A DNA stretch of 52,439 bases from Actinomycetota bacterium (lineage in GTDB: Bacteria > Actinomycetota > Actinomycetes > Mycobacteriales > JACQDL01). The notes below the pieces were generated by a model. It was not told the origin of the DNA, did no database searches, and saw nothing but the letters and a program-made list of their open reading frames with translations. The stretch covers positions 1 to 52,439 of the forward strand of contig JACQDL010000048.1 in assembly GCA_016201065.1 (NCBI GenBank), written 5' to 3'. Position numbers and translations under genes: made by a program. This document shows positions 46,789 through 52,439 of the stretch, in pieces; within the stretch, counting starts at the first letter, position 1, and each line of letters opens with the position of its first letter.

Positions 46789-49007
46789 GCAACCTTCCGG
46801 GCCGCGTTGACGCCCGCGCCGAGGCCCGCGACCACGGGCGCAGCTACGTTGTCGGTGACGGCACGATGATCATCAATCCGGATCTGGAGCGGGCGCCGGC
46901 CGCGCCCGTCCTGGTGCGCATCCCCGCGCCGGAGGCGGCGCCGCCGGCGGTCTTCTGCGGCCGCGAGGAGGAGGCGGAGACGCTCCTCGGCTGCCTGGAC
47001 CCGGCCGCGAACGGCCCGGTCATCACGGTGCTACACGGCCTCGCCGGCGTCGGCAAGACGGCGCTGGCGTGGCAGGTGGCGTCTGCCACCGTCGGGCGTG
47101 GCTGGTTCCCGGGCGGGGCGGTCCTCACCGACCTACGTGGTTACGTCCCGCACGCGCGAATCGACGCCGACCAGGTGTACGCCCCGCTGTTGCGGGCCCT
47201 CGGCGCGGCCGGTGGGTACGTCCCGGCGACCACCGGTGAGCAGGCCGCCGTCTACCACCGCATGCTGGAGGCGTTGGCGGAGCAGAGCCGGCCGGTGCTG
47301 CTCTTGCTGGACAATTGTGCCGACCCTGACCAGGTCGCCGGTCTGCTGCCGACGCATCGCGCGCACCGGGTGCTGGTGACCTCCCAGGACCACCTCGGGG
47401 CGCTGCCGCACCGGCTCACCGCCGTCCCGCTGGACGTCCTCGACATCGCCGCGGCGATGTCGCTGCTCGAGGAGGAGCTGCGGCAGCGGGACCACGCCGA
47501 CCGTCGGGTCAGCCGCCACCCCGAGCAGGCCCGGGAGCTGGCCCGGATGTGCGGCGGGCTTCCGCTGGCGCTGCGGATCACCGGCGCGCTGCTCGGCGAC
47601 GACCCCGGCCTGACCCTGGCCGAGCTGGTGGAGGAGTTCACCGACGTCCGGTCCCGCCTCGACATCCTCGATGAGGTGGCGGCGTCGTTCGAGCTGTCCT
47701 GGCAGCACCTGGTCCGCCGGGACGCACCCGCCGCCCGCATCCTTCCCCGGCTCGCGCTCAACCCCGGACCGGACCTGTCGGTCGACGTGGCGGCCGCCCT
47801 CGCCTGGCAGGACCTGCCCGCCGTACGCCGGCAGCTGCGCACCCTGCGGCGCGCGCACCTCGTCGAGCACGACCCGGTCACCCGGCGATGGCGGATGCAC
47901 GACCTGGTCCGCCTGTTCGCCGGTCGGCTGGCCGAGGAACAGGTGTGCGCCGCTGACCGGGATGCGGCCTTCGGGCGGCTCCTCGCCCACTACCAGGACG
48001 GGGCCGACACCGTCGCGGCACGGGCCGAGCCACACCTCACCCGGCACACCCGCCCCGGTGCGATCACACCCCGGCACTATCCCGCGTTGGCGCAGCGGAC
48101 CGAGGCGTTGCACTGGTTCGAGCGGGAGAGCGCGAACCTGCTGGCCTGCCTCGACCAGGCCAGCGCCGGTGATCACCTGCTCGGCGCGGGGCGCGAGGTG
48201 GTCGCCCTGACCGACGCGGTCGCCGGGTGCCTGCGCAACGACGGACCGTGGGAGGTGGCCATCCGGCTGCACCGCCAGGCCGCTGGCATCGCCGAACGCC
48301 TCGGTGACCCGGTCGCCCAGGCGACGGCCCTCAACGACCTCGGCATCATGTGCCGGTTGATCGGCGACCACGGACAGGCCCGGCAGGCGCTCACCCGTGC
48401 CCACCGAATCTTCGCCGATCCCACCGGGCCCAGGGCAGCCGATCCCCGCGTCGGCCTGCTCGGCCAGGCGAACGCGCTCCACGAGTCGGGCATCGTGGCC
48501 ACCCTCGATGAGCGGCACGGCGACGCGACGGCGTTGCTGGACCAGGCGCTGGCGCTCTACCAGCGGGTCCCCGACCCGATCGGGGTGGCCAACGCCGCGA
48601 AGAACCTGGGGGTCGCCCGGCACCGGCTCGGCGAGGTCGGCCGGGCCGCTGCCCTGCTGGAGCTCGCCGGGGACACCTACCGCGAGATCGGCGACCTGCT
48701 CGGGGAGGCGGAGGTCGACAACCACCTCGGTCTGCTGCTGCGGCGGTCGGGCGCACCGGATGCGGCGTGGGAGAGGTTCCACGCCGCCGTCGAGCTGGCT
48801 CGGCTGACCTCAAGCCTGCTGGAACAGGCCCGGGCACTGGAGGGGATGGGGTGCTGCCGCGGCGACGCCGGTGATCTCGCCGGCGCCGGGCCCCTGCTCC
48901 GGCAGGCGGGCGGGCTGTTCAACCGGATCGGAGCGGTGACGGACGCCACCCGGGTGGCCCGGGAGCGGGCCCGGTTGGGGCTCAGCGATCCGCCGGGTCC
49001 GCGCTGA
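46785..49007 (+). CDS. NB-ARC ATPase with tetratricopeptide repeats (STAND protein)
   Basis: The 740-residue protein has a short N-terminal strand-like motif (GRSYVVGDGTMII), then an NB-ARC/STAND domain. Walker A is HGLAGVGKTALAWQVA (~85-100), Walker B VLLLLDNCADPDQV (~178), then the sensor region HRVLVTSQDHL, the GGLPLALRITGALL (GLPL) motif (~262) and a winged-helix end with WRMHDLVRLFAG (MHD). About six TPR units follow (~480-730). It lacks the SARP or LuxR DNA-binding domain of related regulators, so it may be a signalling or defence NLR-like protein acting with the small membrane protein upstream. It overlaps the convergent gluconokinase gene by 26 bases. Confidence 0.83.
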   Translation: MSNLPGRVDARAEARDHGRSYVVGDGTMIINPDLERAPAAPVLVRIPAPEAAPPAVFCGREEEAETLLGCLDPAANGPVITVLHGLAGVGKTALAWQVASATVGRGWFPGGAVLTDLRGYVPHARIDADQVYAPLLRALGAAGGYVPATTGEQAAVYHRMLEALAEQSRPVLLLLDNCADPDQVAGLLPTHRAHRVLVTSQDHLGALPHRLTAVPLDVLDIAAAMSLLEEELRQRDHADRRVSRHPEQARELARMCGGLPLALRITGALLGDDPGLTLAELVEEFTDVRSRLDILDEVAASFELSWQHLVRRDAPAARILPRLALNPGPDLSVDVAAALAWQDLPAVRRQLRTLRRAHLVEHDPVTRRWRMHDLVRLFAGRLAEEQVCAADRDAAFGRLLAHYQDGADTVAARAEPHLTRHTRPGAITPRHYPALAQRTEALHWFERESANLLACLDQASAGDHLLGAGREVVALTDAVAGCLRNDGPWEVAIRLHRQAAGIAERLGDPVAQATALNDLGIMCRLIGDHGQARQALTRAHRIFADPTGPRAADPRVGLLGQANALHESGIVATLDERHGDATALLDQALALYQRVPDPIGVANAAKNLGVARHRLGEVGRAAALLELAGDTYREIGDLLGEAEVDNHLGLLLRRSGAPDAAWERFHAAVELARLTSSLLEQARALEGMGCCRGDAGDLAGAGPLLRQAGGLFNRIGAVTDATRVARERARLGLSDPPGPR

Positions 49008-49503
49008 ACCGCGCCACGACCAGGCGCGCGATCTCCCCCGCTGGCGTGCCCGCGTCCACGGTGAGACCGGCCTCGTCCGGCCGGAGCGGTTCCAGGTCAC
49101 CGAACTGCGAGTCGACCAGCGACGCCGGCATGAAGTGCCCGGGTCGGCCGGCGACCCGGCGGGTGATGAGCTCCCGGTCGGCGGCAAGGTGCAGGAACCA
49201 CACCCGGGGGCTGGCCGCCCGCAGCACCTCCCGGTAACGGTGCTTCAACGCGGAGCAGGACACCACGCCGGCCGTGCCCGTGCCGTCCTGGCTCCGGACC
49301 CACGCGGCGATGGCCCGCAGCCACGGCGCCCGGTCGGTGTCGTCCAGGGGCTGGCCGGCGGCCATCTTGGCGACGTTGGCCGGCGGGTGGAAGGAGTCGG
49401 CCTCGGCGTACGGCGCTGGCAGCCGGTCGGCGAGCAGCGAACCGACCGTGCTCTTGCCGCAGCCGGCGACACCCATCACCACGACGATCGGTCCGGCGGG
49501 CAT
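48982..49503 (-). CDS. gntK: Gluconokinase
   Basis: The 173-residue kinase has Walker A GVAGCGKSTVG (~11-21), ADSFHPPANVAKMAAGQPLDDTDR (substrate loop, ~35-58), SCSALKHRYREVLR and GHFMPASLVDSQFGDLEPL, all hallmarks of GntK. It phosphorylates gluconate to 6-phosphogluconate. It stands alone; the usual permease and regulator are absent. ATG 49503 has GGAGGAG upstream. Confidence 0.94.
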   Translation of the reverse strand: MPAGPIVVVMGVAGCGKSTVGSLLADRLPAPYAEADSFHPPANVAKMAAGQPLDDTDRAPWLRAIAAWVRSQDGTGTAGVVSCSALKHRYREVLRAASPRVWFLHLAADRELITRRVAGRPGHFMPASLVDSQFGDLEPLRPDEAGLTVDAGTPAGEIARLVVARFSADPADR

Positions 49504-49682
49504 ACTCCTCCTCCTCGATCACTCCTCGTGGTCAGGCCGGTACGACGGTAGCCGCCCGCGCCGAGACGCTGCGGGCACTGACCTTGCCACGCCCGGCACA
49601 CCGCGTCGCCTGACTACGGCTGGACCACCGCGACGTTCCACGCCAAGGCGTCCACCGGCGACGGGAGCATTCGACCGGTACG

Positions 49683-50315
49683 TCAGCCTCCTGAGGCGTC
49701 GCGTGCCGCGACCTCCCGGGCGACCCATGCGTGCAGCAGGTCACCGGCCACCCGCCACGACGCGCCGGCGCATGCTGCGACGTCGGCGGCGACGTGTTTG
49801 GGCAGGACCCACCCCGGTTCCGCGCTCACTCCGGCGAACCGCTGCGCGGCCCACACGGTCAGCTCCTCCACGGTGATCGTGCACAGCACCACGCTGTGCA
49901 CCGCGAGTCCTGCCGCTTGCGCCTCGGCCCCGAGGTCGACGTGCGTGCCCGCCACGATGGTGGCCCCGCTCCGGGCTGCGGCTCGCCACCCCCACCACCG
50001 GAGGGCGGCCGGTGCCCGGTCCGCCTCGTCCCAGTAGACCAGCGGAGCGACCGGCAGCGGCCGCAGCCGCTGTATCCCCGGTGGCACGTAGCGCCACGGC
50101 CCGGGAGCGACGGCCCGCCACCGCTGCAGTGTGCTGGTCTTGCCCGCCCCCTTGACGCCGATCACCTGGACCAGCCGGTGCCGTCCAGGTTCGGCGGCCG
50201 CTGGCAGCCCGCGGTCCACCCAGCCCGCCGCGTCCTGCGGCCCGCCGTCGCCGTGCGCGAACGGGTTCGCCCGCAGTCCGCAGCGACGGTACGGGTCATC
50301 GTGGTCATCCACCAC
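49683..50315 (-). CDS. P-loop ATPase of a three-gene membrane-linked operon
   Basis: The 210-residue protein has GLRANPFAHGDG (residues ~13-24), which resembles the opening of ExeA/TniB-like AAA ATPases, then Walker A GVKGAGKTSTLQRW (~53-66), a Walker-B-like LVYWDEADRAP (~92) and ATIVAGTHVD (~118), a sensor-1-type strand. A helical C-terminal region follows. It overlaps the previous gene by eleven bases. Function is unknown; an energy-coupling or chaperone role for the two upstream proteins is a guess. Confidence 0.65.
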   Translation of the reverse strand: MVDDHDDPYRRCGLRANPFAHGDGGPQDAAGWVDRGLPAAAEPGRHRLVQVIGVKGAGKTSTLQRWRAVAPGPWRYVPPGIQRLRPLPVAPLVYWDEADRAPAALRWWGWRAAARSGATIVAGTHVDLGAEAQAAGLAVHSVVLCTITVEELTVWAAQRFAGVSAEPGWVLPKHVAADVAACAGASWRVAGDLLHAWVAREVAARDASGG

Positions 50316-50688
50316 GCCACCCCGGCGACCCCAAAGGCGGTAGCGCCCAGCCGCGCGGGAGCACCGTCAGCTCGACGATCGCCGACGCCGGGTGTCTCGG
50401 GATCTGGACTGCGGCCTGCCAGAGCAGCCGAAGTAGCTGCCCGTGGTAAGTGATCGGCCCGTATGGCGGAACGCAGAGGCGGAACCGCGCCTGGCCGGCC
50501 TCGTCGATGCCCAGGTCGCAACTGGCGACCACCGCGGTGTCGACGTCGCCGCGCCCCTGCGTCCGGTAGCGCAGCACGACTCCGACCCGCTTGCCCGTGC
50601 GGTTGCCCGACCAGCTCGCGGTGCCGATGACGGCGCCGCCGCACTCGGCGACGGTGTGGTCGAGCGTCAGCCCGGCCTGCGCGCTCAC
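50305..50688 (-). CDS. Hypothetical beta-rich protein
   Basis: The 127-residue protein alternates short beta strands (AVIGTASWSGNRTGKRVGVVLRY, ARFRLCVPPYGPITYHGQLLRLLWQAAVQI). This looks like an arrestin- or Ig-like sandwich, and the YHGxLLRxxWxxxV pattern recalls arrestin-N proteins. GTG 50688 overlaps the stop of the membrane-protein gene (GTGA). It probably works with that protein, which carries a similar RVIWSVQVRVQVP strand. Confidence 0.6.
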   Translation of the reverse strand: MSAQAGLTLDHTVAECGGAVIGTASWSGNRTGKRVGVVLRYRTQGRGDVDTAVVASCDLGIDEAGQARFRLCVPPYGPITYHGQLLRLLWQAAVQIPRHPASAIVELTVLPRGWALPPLGSPGWRGG

Positions 50689-51308
50689 TGCGGCGCCCCC
50701 GGCGCGCGGCCGCCTGCTCCACCGTCGCCGACCACCCGCGCGGCGACCACGGGCAGGACCGGAAGCGCGAACCTCCCCGTGTCGTCGGGGACACCCGGCA
50801 CCTGCACCCGCACCTGCACCGACCAGATGACCCGGTTGTGGGTCAGGGTCAGGGACGGTGGCGCGTCAACGGGCACCTCGATCACGACCTGCCCGGACAC
50901 CGTGTCCGGGACCTGGTCGGTCGTCACAGCCAGCTCACGGCGGTAGATCTCCTGCGTCACGGTGTGGTCGTCCGTCCCCTGCCGGTAGGTGACCCGCTCC
51001 TGGCAGACCAGGAGGGCGGACAACCGGGGCGTGCGCCGCGCGCGCGGCGTGCCGCCCGACCGGTGGAACCGCGCCACGAGCACGCCGCCCAGGCACAGCG
51101 GCTCCGCGAGCGGGACGACGAGTGTCGGCACCCCCAACACATGGCTGAGCCACAGGCGGCGAATGCCGCCGATCAGGAACGCCGCGCCAACGAGCGCGAA
51201 CGGGATCGGGACCGCGATCGCGAACGGGACCAAGAACACGCCGAGAATGATGAGTCCCAGGCTCCGGGCGCGCCGGGAGCGATCTGTGATCACCACGGTT
51301 CCCGCCAT
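50685..51308 (-). CDS. Hypothetical two-helix membrane protein with beta-rich tail
   Basis: The 207-residue protein has two adjacent membrane helices (LGLIILGVFLVPFAIAVPIP and FALVGAAFLIGGIRRLWL, ~17-55), then a cytoplasmic or external beta-sandwich with VTYRQGTDDHTVTQEIYR and SGQVVIEVPVDAPPSLTLTHNRVIWSVQV. The sandwich resembles arrestin-like domains. ATG 51308 has GAGGAGGGG just upstream. It leads the three-gene operon ending with the P-loop ATPase. Confidence 0.68.
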   Translation of the reverse strand: MAGTVVITDRSRRARSLGLIILGVFLVPFAIAVPIPFALVGAAFLIGGIRRLWLSHVLGVPTLVVPLAEPLCLGGVLVARFHRSGGTPRARRTPRLSALLVCQERVTYRQGTDDHTVTQEIYRRELAVTTDQVPDTVSGQVVIEVPVDAPPSLTLTHNRVIWSVQVRVQVPGVPDDTGRFALPVLPVVAARVVGDGGAGGRAPGAPQ

Positions 51309-51333
51309 GTCCCCTCCTCGCGGCAGCATCCCT

Positions 51334-51432
51334 CGACCGAATCGCGGCTTCCTGCGCGTCAAGGGCGGTGACCTGGCCGTCGGCGGAGGCACGGGCGTAG
51401 CCGATCGCCCGCACGGTCCGCAGGTCGGTCAT
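51334..51432 (-). pseudogene. N-terminal stub of a serine recombinase (resolvase)
   Basis: The frame from ATG 51432 reads VRAIGYARAS-ADGQ then LDAQEAAI, matching the first strand, catalytic Ser and first helix of serine recombinases (usual form Y-x-R-V-S-x-x-x-Q). After about 33 residues it runs into the ribosome site of the membrane-protein gene and loses similarity. It is a fragment of a former mobile element or an insertion scar. Confidence 0.5.
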
Positions 51433-51482
51433 TGTGCGGTCGTGACGGTGGCCGCGCCACGACCAGCGCCACCCCACTCAAC

Positions 51483-51513
51483 ATCAGGTAACTAAATGCT
51501 ACCTGATAGTTAC
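51483..51513. promoter_or_regulatory. Two interlocked inverted repeats in AT-rich DNA
   Basis: ATCAGGTA (51483-51490) pairs with TACCTGAT (51500-51507). The overlapping GTAACT (51488-51493) pairs with AGTTAC (51508-51513). Both are perfect and 9-14 bases apart, in an AT-rich patch upstream of the resolvase stub. This looks like a repressor operator, as in the control region of a plasmid or integrated element. From 51514 to 51675 I see no gene with support beyond a short minus-strand frame containing Y-C-H-G-C-G-K. Confidence 0.5.
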
Positions 51514-51675
51514 AGTCCGTCAACATCGGGAACTGGCCAAGCGGTCGACCCAGTCACTGGACGGCGGCTCGAGCGAGCAGTCCCGGCACTCGGCCCGCAT
51601 CCCACTACACACAGTCACACCCAAGCGTGGCCCGCGACCTTGCCGCAGCCGTGGCAGTAGCCACGCCACCAGAGT

Positions 51676-52311
51676 TCATGACGGGGCCTCGTCGGGTCGT
51701 CCGGCCGGGACGTAGCCCATGGTCGTGCCGTCGAGTTTCTGCCCCACGATCCGCCAGCCCTGGCCGTCGATATTCTGCATGACTGTGAGCATTCGGAGTG
51801 GCGAGAGAGGTTCGAGCCCGTCGAATCTTGGTGGCCCGTCCGGATAGCTCACGGCGCTCCCCCAGAAGATCACGCTCTTGTCCGGGAGGAGCCGCATCTT
51901 CGCGGGGTCGACACGGGAGGCGGCGGTCAGTTTTACGTCCGCGTCGGACGTGAGGCGCAGCAGCTGGTCAGCTTCCGATCGACATTCGTCGAGACTGCTG
52001 TAGACCATGCCTGGCCCTATCGCGTACGCCGCCAAGCAATAGGCGGTGGTGTCGTGCGCGGCCCACGGTATGCCTGTGCGGTACCACGCCTCCGCGGCCG
52101 CGGTCCGCTCATCGCCCCGCATCCACCACAGGACGCCCCCGGTGATCCCCAGGGCGACCACGACGGCAACCACCGACGACACCAGCCACAGCCGGCGGCG
52201 ACCGACCCGCCTCCCGGCGGGTGCGGGTGGGCTCTGCTGGCTGTGCGCCACGCCACCGCAGACGGCACACGGCACCGCATCCAGCGTTGCCGGGGCACCG
52301 CATTGAGGCAT
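51676..52311 (-). CDS. Hypothetical membrane protein with zinc-ribbon-like N-terminus
   Basis: The 211-residue protein begins MPQCGAPATLDAVPCAVCGG, a partial zinc-ribbon (three Cys seen; the first Cys of the usual four is missing). It crosses the membrane once (LWLVSSVVAVVVALGITGGVLWW, ~41-63) and has an extracellular domain with two Cys (AYCLAAYA, LDECRSEAD). The end LTVMQNIDGQGWRIVGQKLDGTTMGYV resembles NTF2-like or DUF4878-like domains, but this is not certain. Function unknown. Confidence 0.65.
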   Translation of the reverse strand: MPQCGAPATLDAVPCAVCGGVAHSQQSPPAPAGRRVGRRRLWLVSSVVAVVVALGITGGVLWWMRGDERTAAAEAWYRTGIPWAAHDTTAYCLAAYAIGPGMVYSSLDECRSEADQLLRLTSDADVKLTAASRVDPAKMRLLPDKSVIFWGSAVSYPDGPPRFDGLEPLSPLRMLTVMQNIDGQGWRIVGQKLDGTTMGYVPAGRPDEAPS

Positions 52312-52353
52312 TCCGCGTAACTGGTGCTCACGGTGTGTGATTGCCGGTGTGGG

Positions 52354-52437
52354 TCAGGTGGTGCGGTGGTGCTCGTGGTGAAGCAGGACCAGGGCTGCGG
52401 CGACGATATCGCCGATGCGTTGCGGGCAGCCACGCCA
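52354..52437 (-). mobile_element. C-terminal tail of a possible transposase, cut by the window edge
   Basis: The last 27 codons of a minus-strand frame entering from the right edge read WRGCPQRIGDIVAAALVLLH, then HEHHRTT and stop. The R-I-G-D-I-V-A-A-A-L-V-L-L-H-H-E style ending is what I recall from actinobacterial transposases, but only the tail is visible. Confidence 0.3.
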
Positions 52438-52439
52438 GC

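Overview
The window is very GC-rich (apart from the first ~130 bases and a patch near 51.5 kb), with many GTG starts, 4-base GTGA/ATGA stop-start overlaps and rare TTA codons. This fits a filamentous actinomycete. The genus cannot be fixed from the sequence. No rRNA, tRNA or CRISPR array was seen.

Layout. (1) 1-1.0 kb: edge debris, namely the first codons of an IS630-like transposase, a beheaded thymidylate-kinase-like fragment and a CYTH-domain gene. (2) 1.4-19.1 kb: a tightly packed 12-gene plus-strand biosynthetic operon. It holds a 4-amino-4-deoxychorismate synthase/mutase/dehydrogenase trio (PapA/B/C type, leading to 4-aminophenylpyruvate), an AMP-forming ligase, an assimilatory-type nitrate reductase with its flavoprotein partner, a cupin, an AsnB-like amidotransferase, a PrpF-fold protein, an acyl-CoA-dehydrogenase-like flavoprotein, a dihydroorotase-like amidohydrolase and an ATP-grasp/cysteine-synthase fusion. 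(3) 19.2-22.8 kb: two LuxR-type regulators, one of them a large ATPase (LAL) type. (4) 22.9-29.2 kb: a minus-strand run of a rifampicin-phosphotransferase-like dikinase, TetR, LanM and a small candidate precursor peptide without cysteine, with a TetR-type operator in front. (5) 29.3-35.9 kb: VapBC, a TipA-like MerR regulator, a lipoprotein polysaccharide deacetylase, a SHOCT/Met-Gly-rich pair, a DUF3105 protein, an MFS exporter, a decayed YdeI-family gene and a DUF1697 protein. (6) 35.9-43.5 kb: a nine-gene V/A-type ATPase operon. (7) 43.6-52.4 kb: SDR plus TetR, a broken cyclase-family gene, a GNAT, a small membrane protein coupled to an NB-ARC/TPR protein, gluconokinase, a three-gene P-loop/membrane operon next to a resolvase stub, a membrane protein and the tail of a possible transposase.

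Main idea. The operon at 1.4-19.1 kb pairs arylamine supply (PapABC) with an AMP-forming ligase and a nitrate reductase that has no nitrite reductase beside it. CreM-type enzymes of this ligase superfamily activate nitrite for diazotisation. One reading is a pathway in which nitrate is reduced locally to nitrite and used to build an N-N bond on a p-aminophenyl unit, without the usual aspartate-derived nitrite genes (CreD/CreE). This is inference; the gene content is seen directly. The ATP-grasp-CysK fusion, PrpF/DapF-fold protein and cyclic amidohydrolase recall the enzyme logic of D-cycloserine assembly. TTA codons in the fusion gene and in the LAL regulator suggest bldA-type developmental control.
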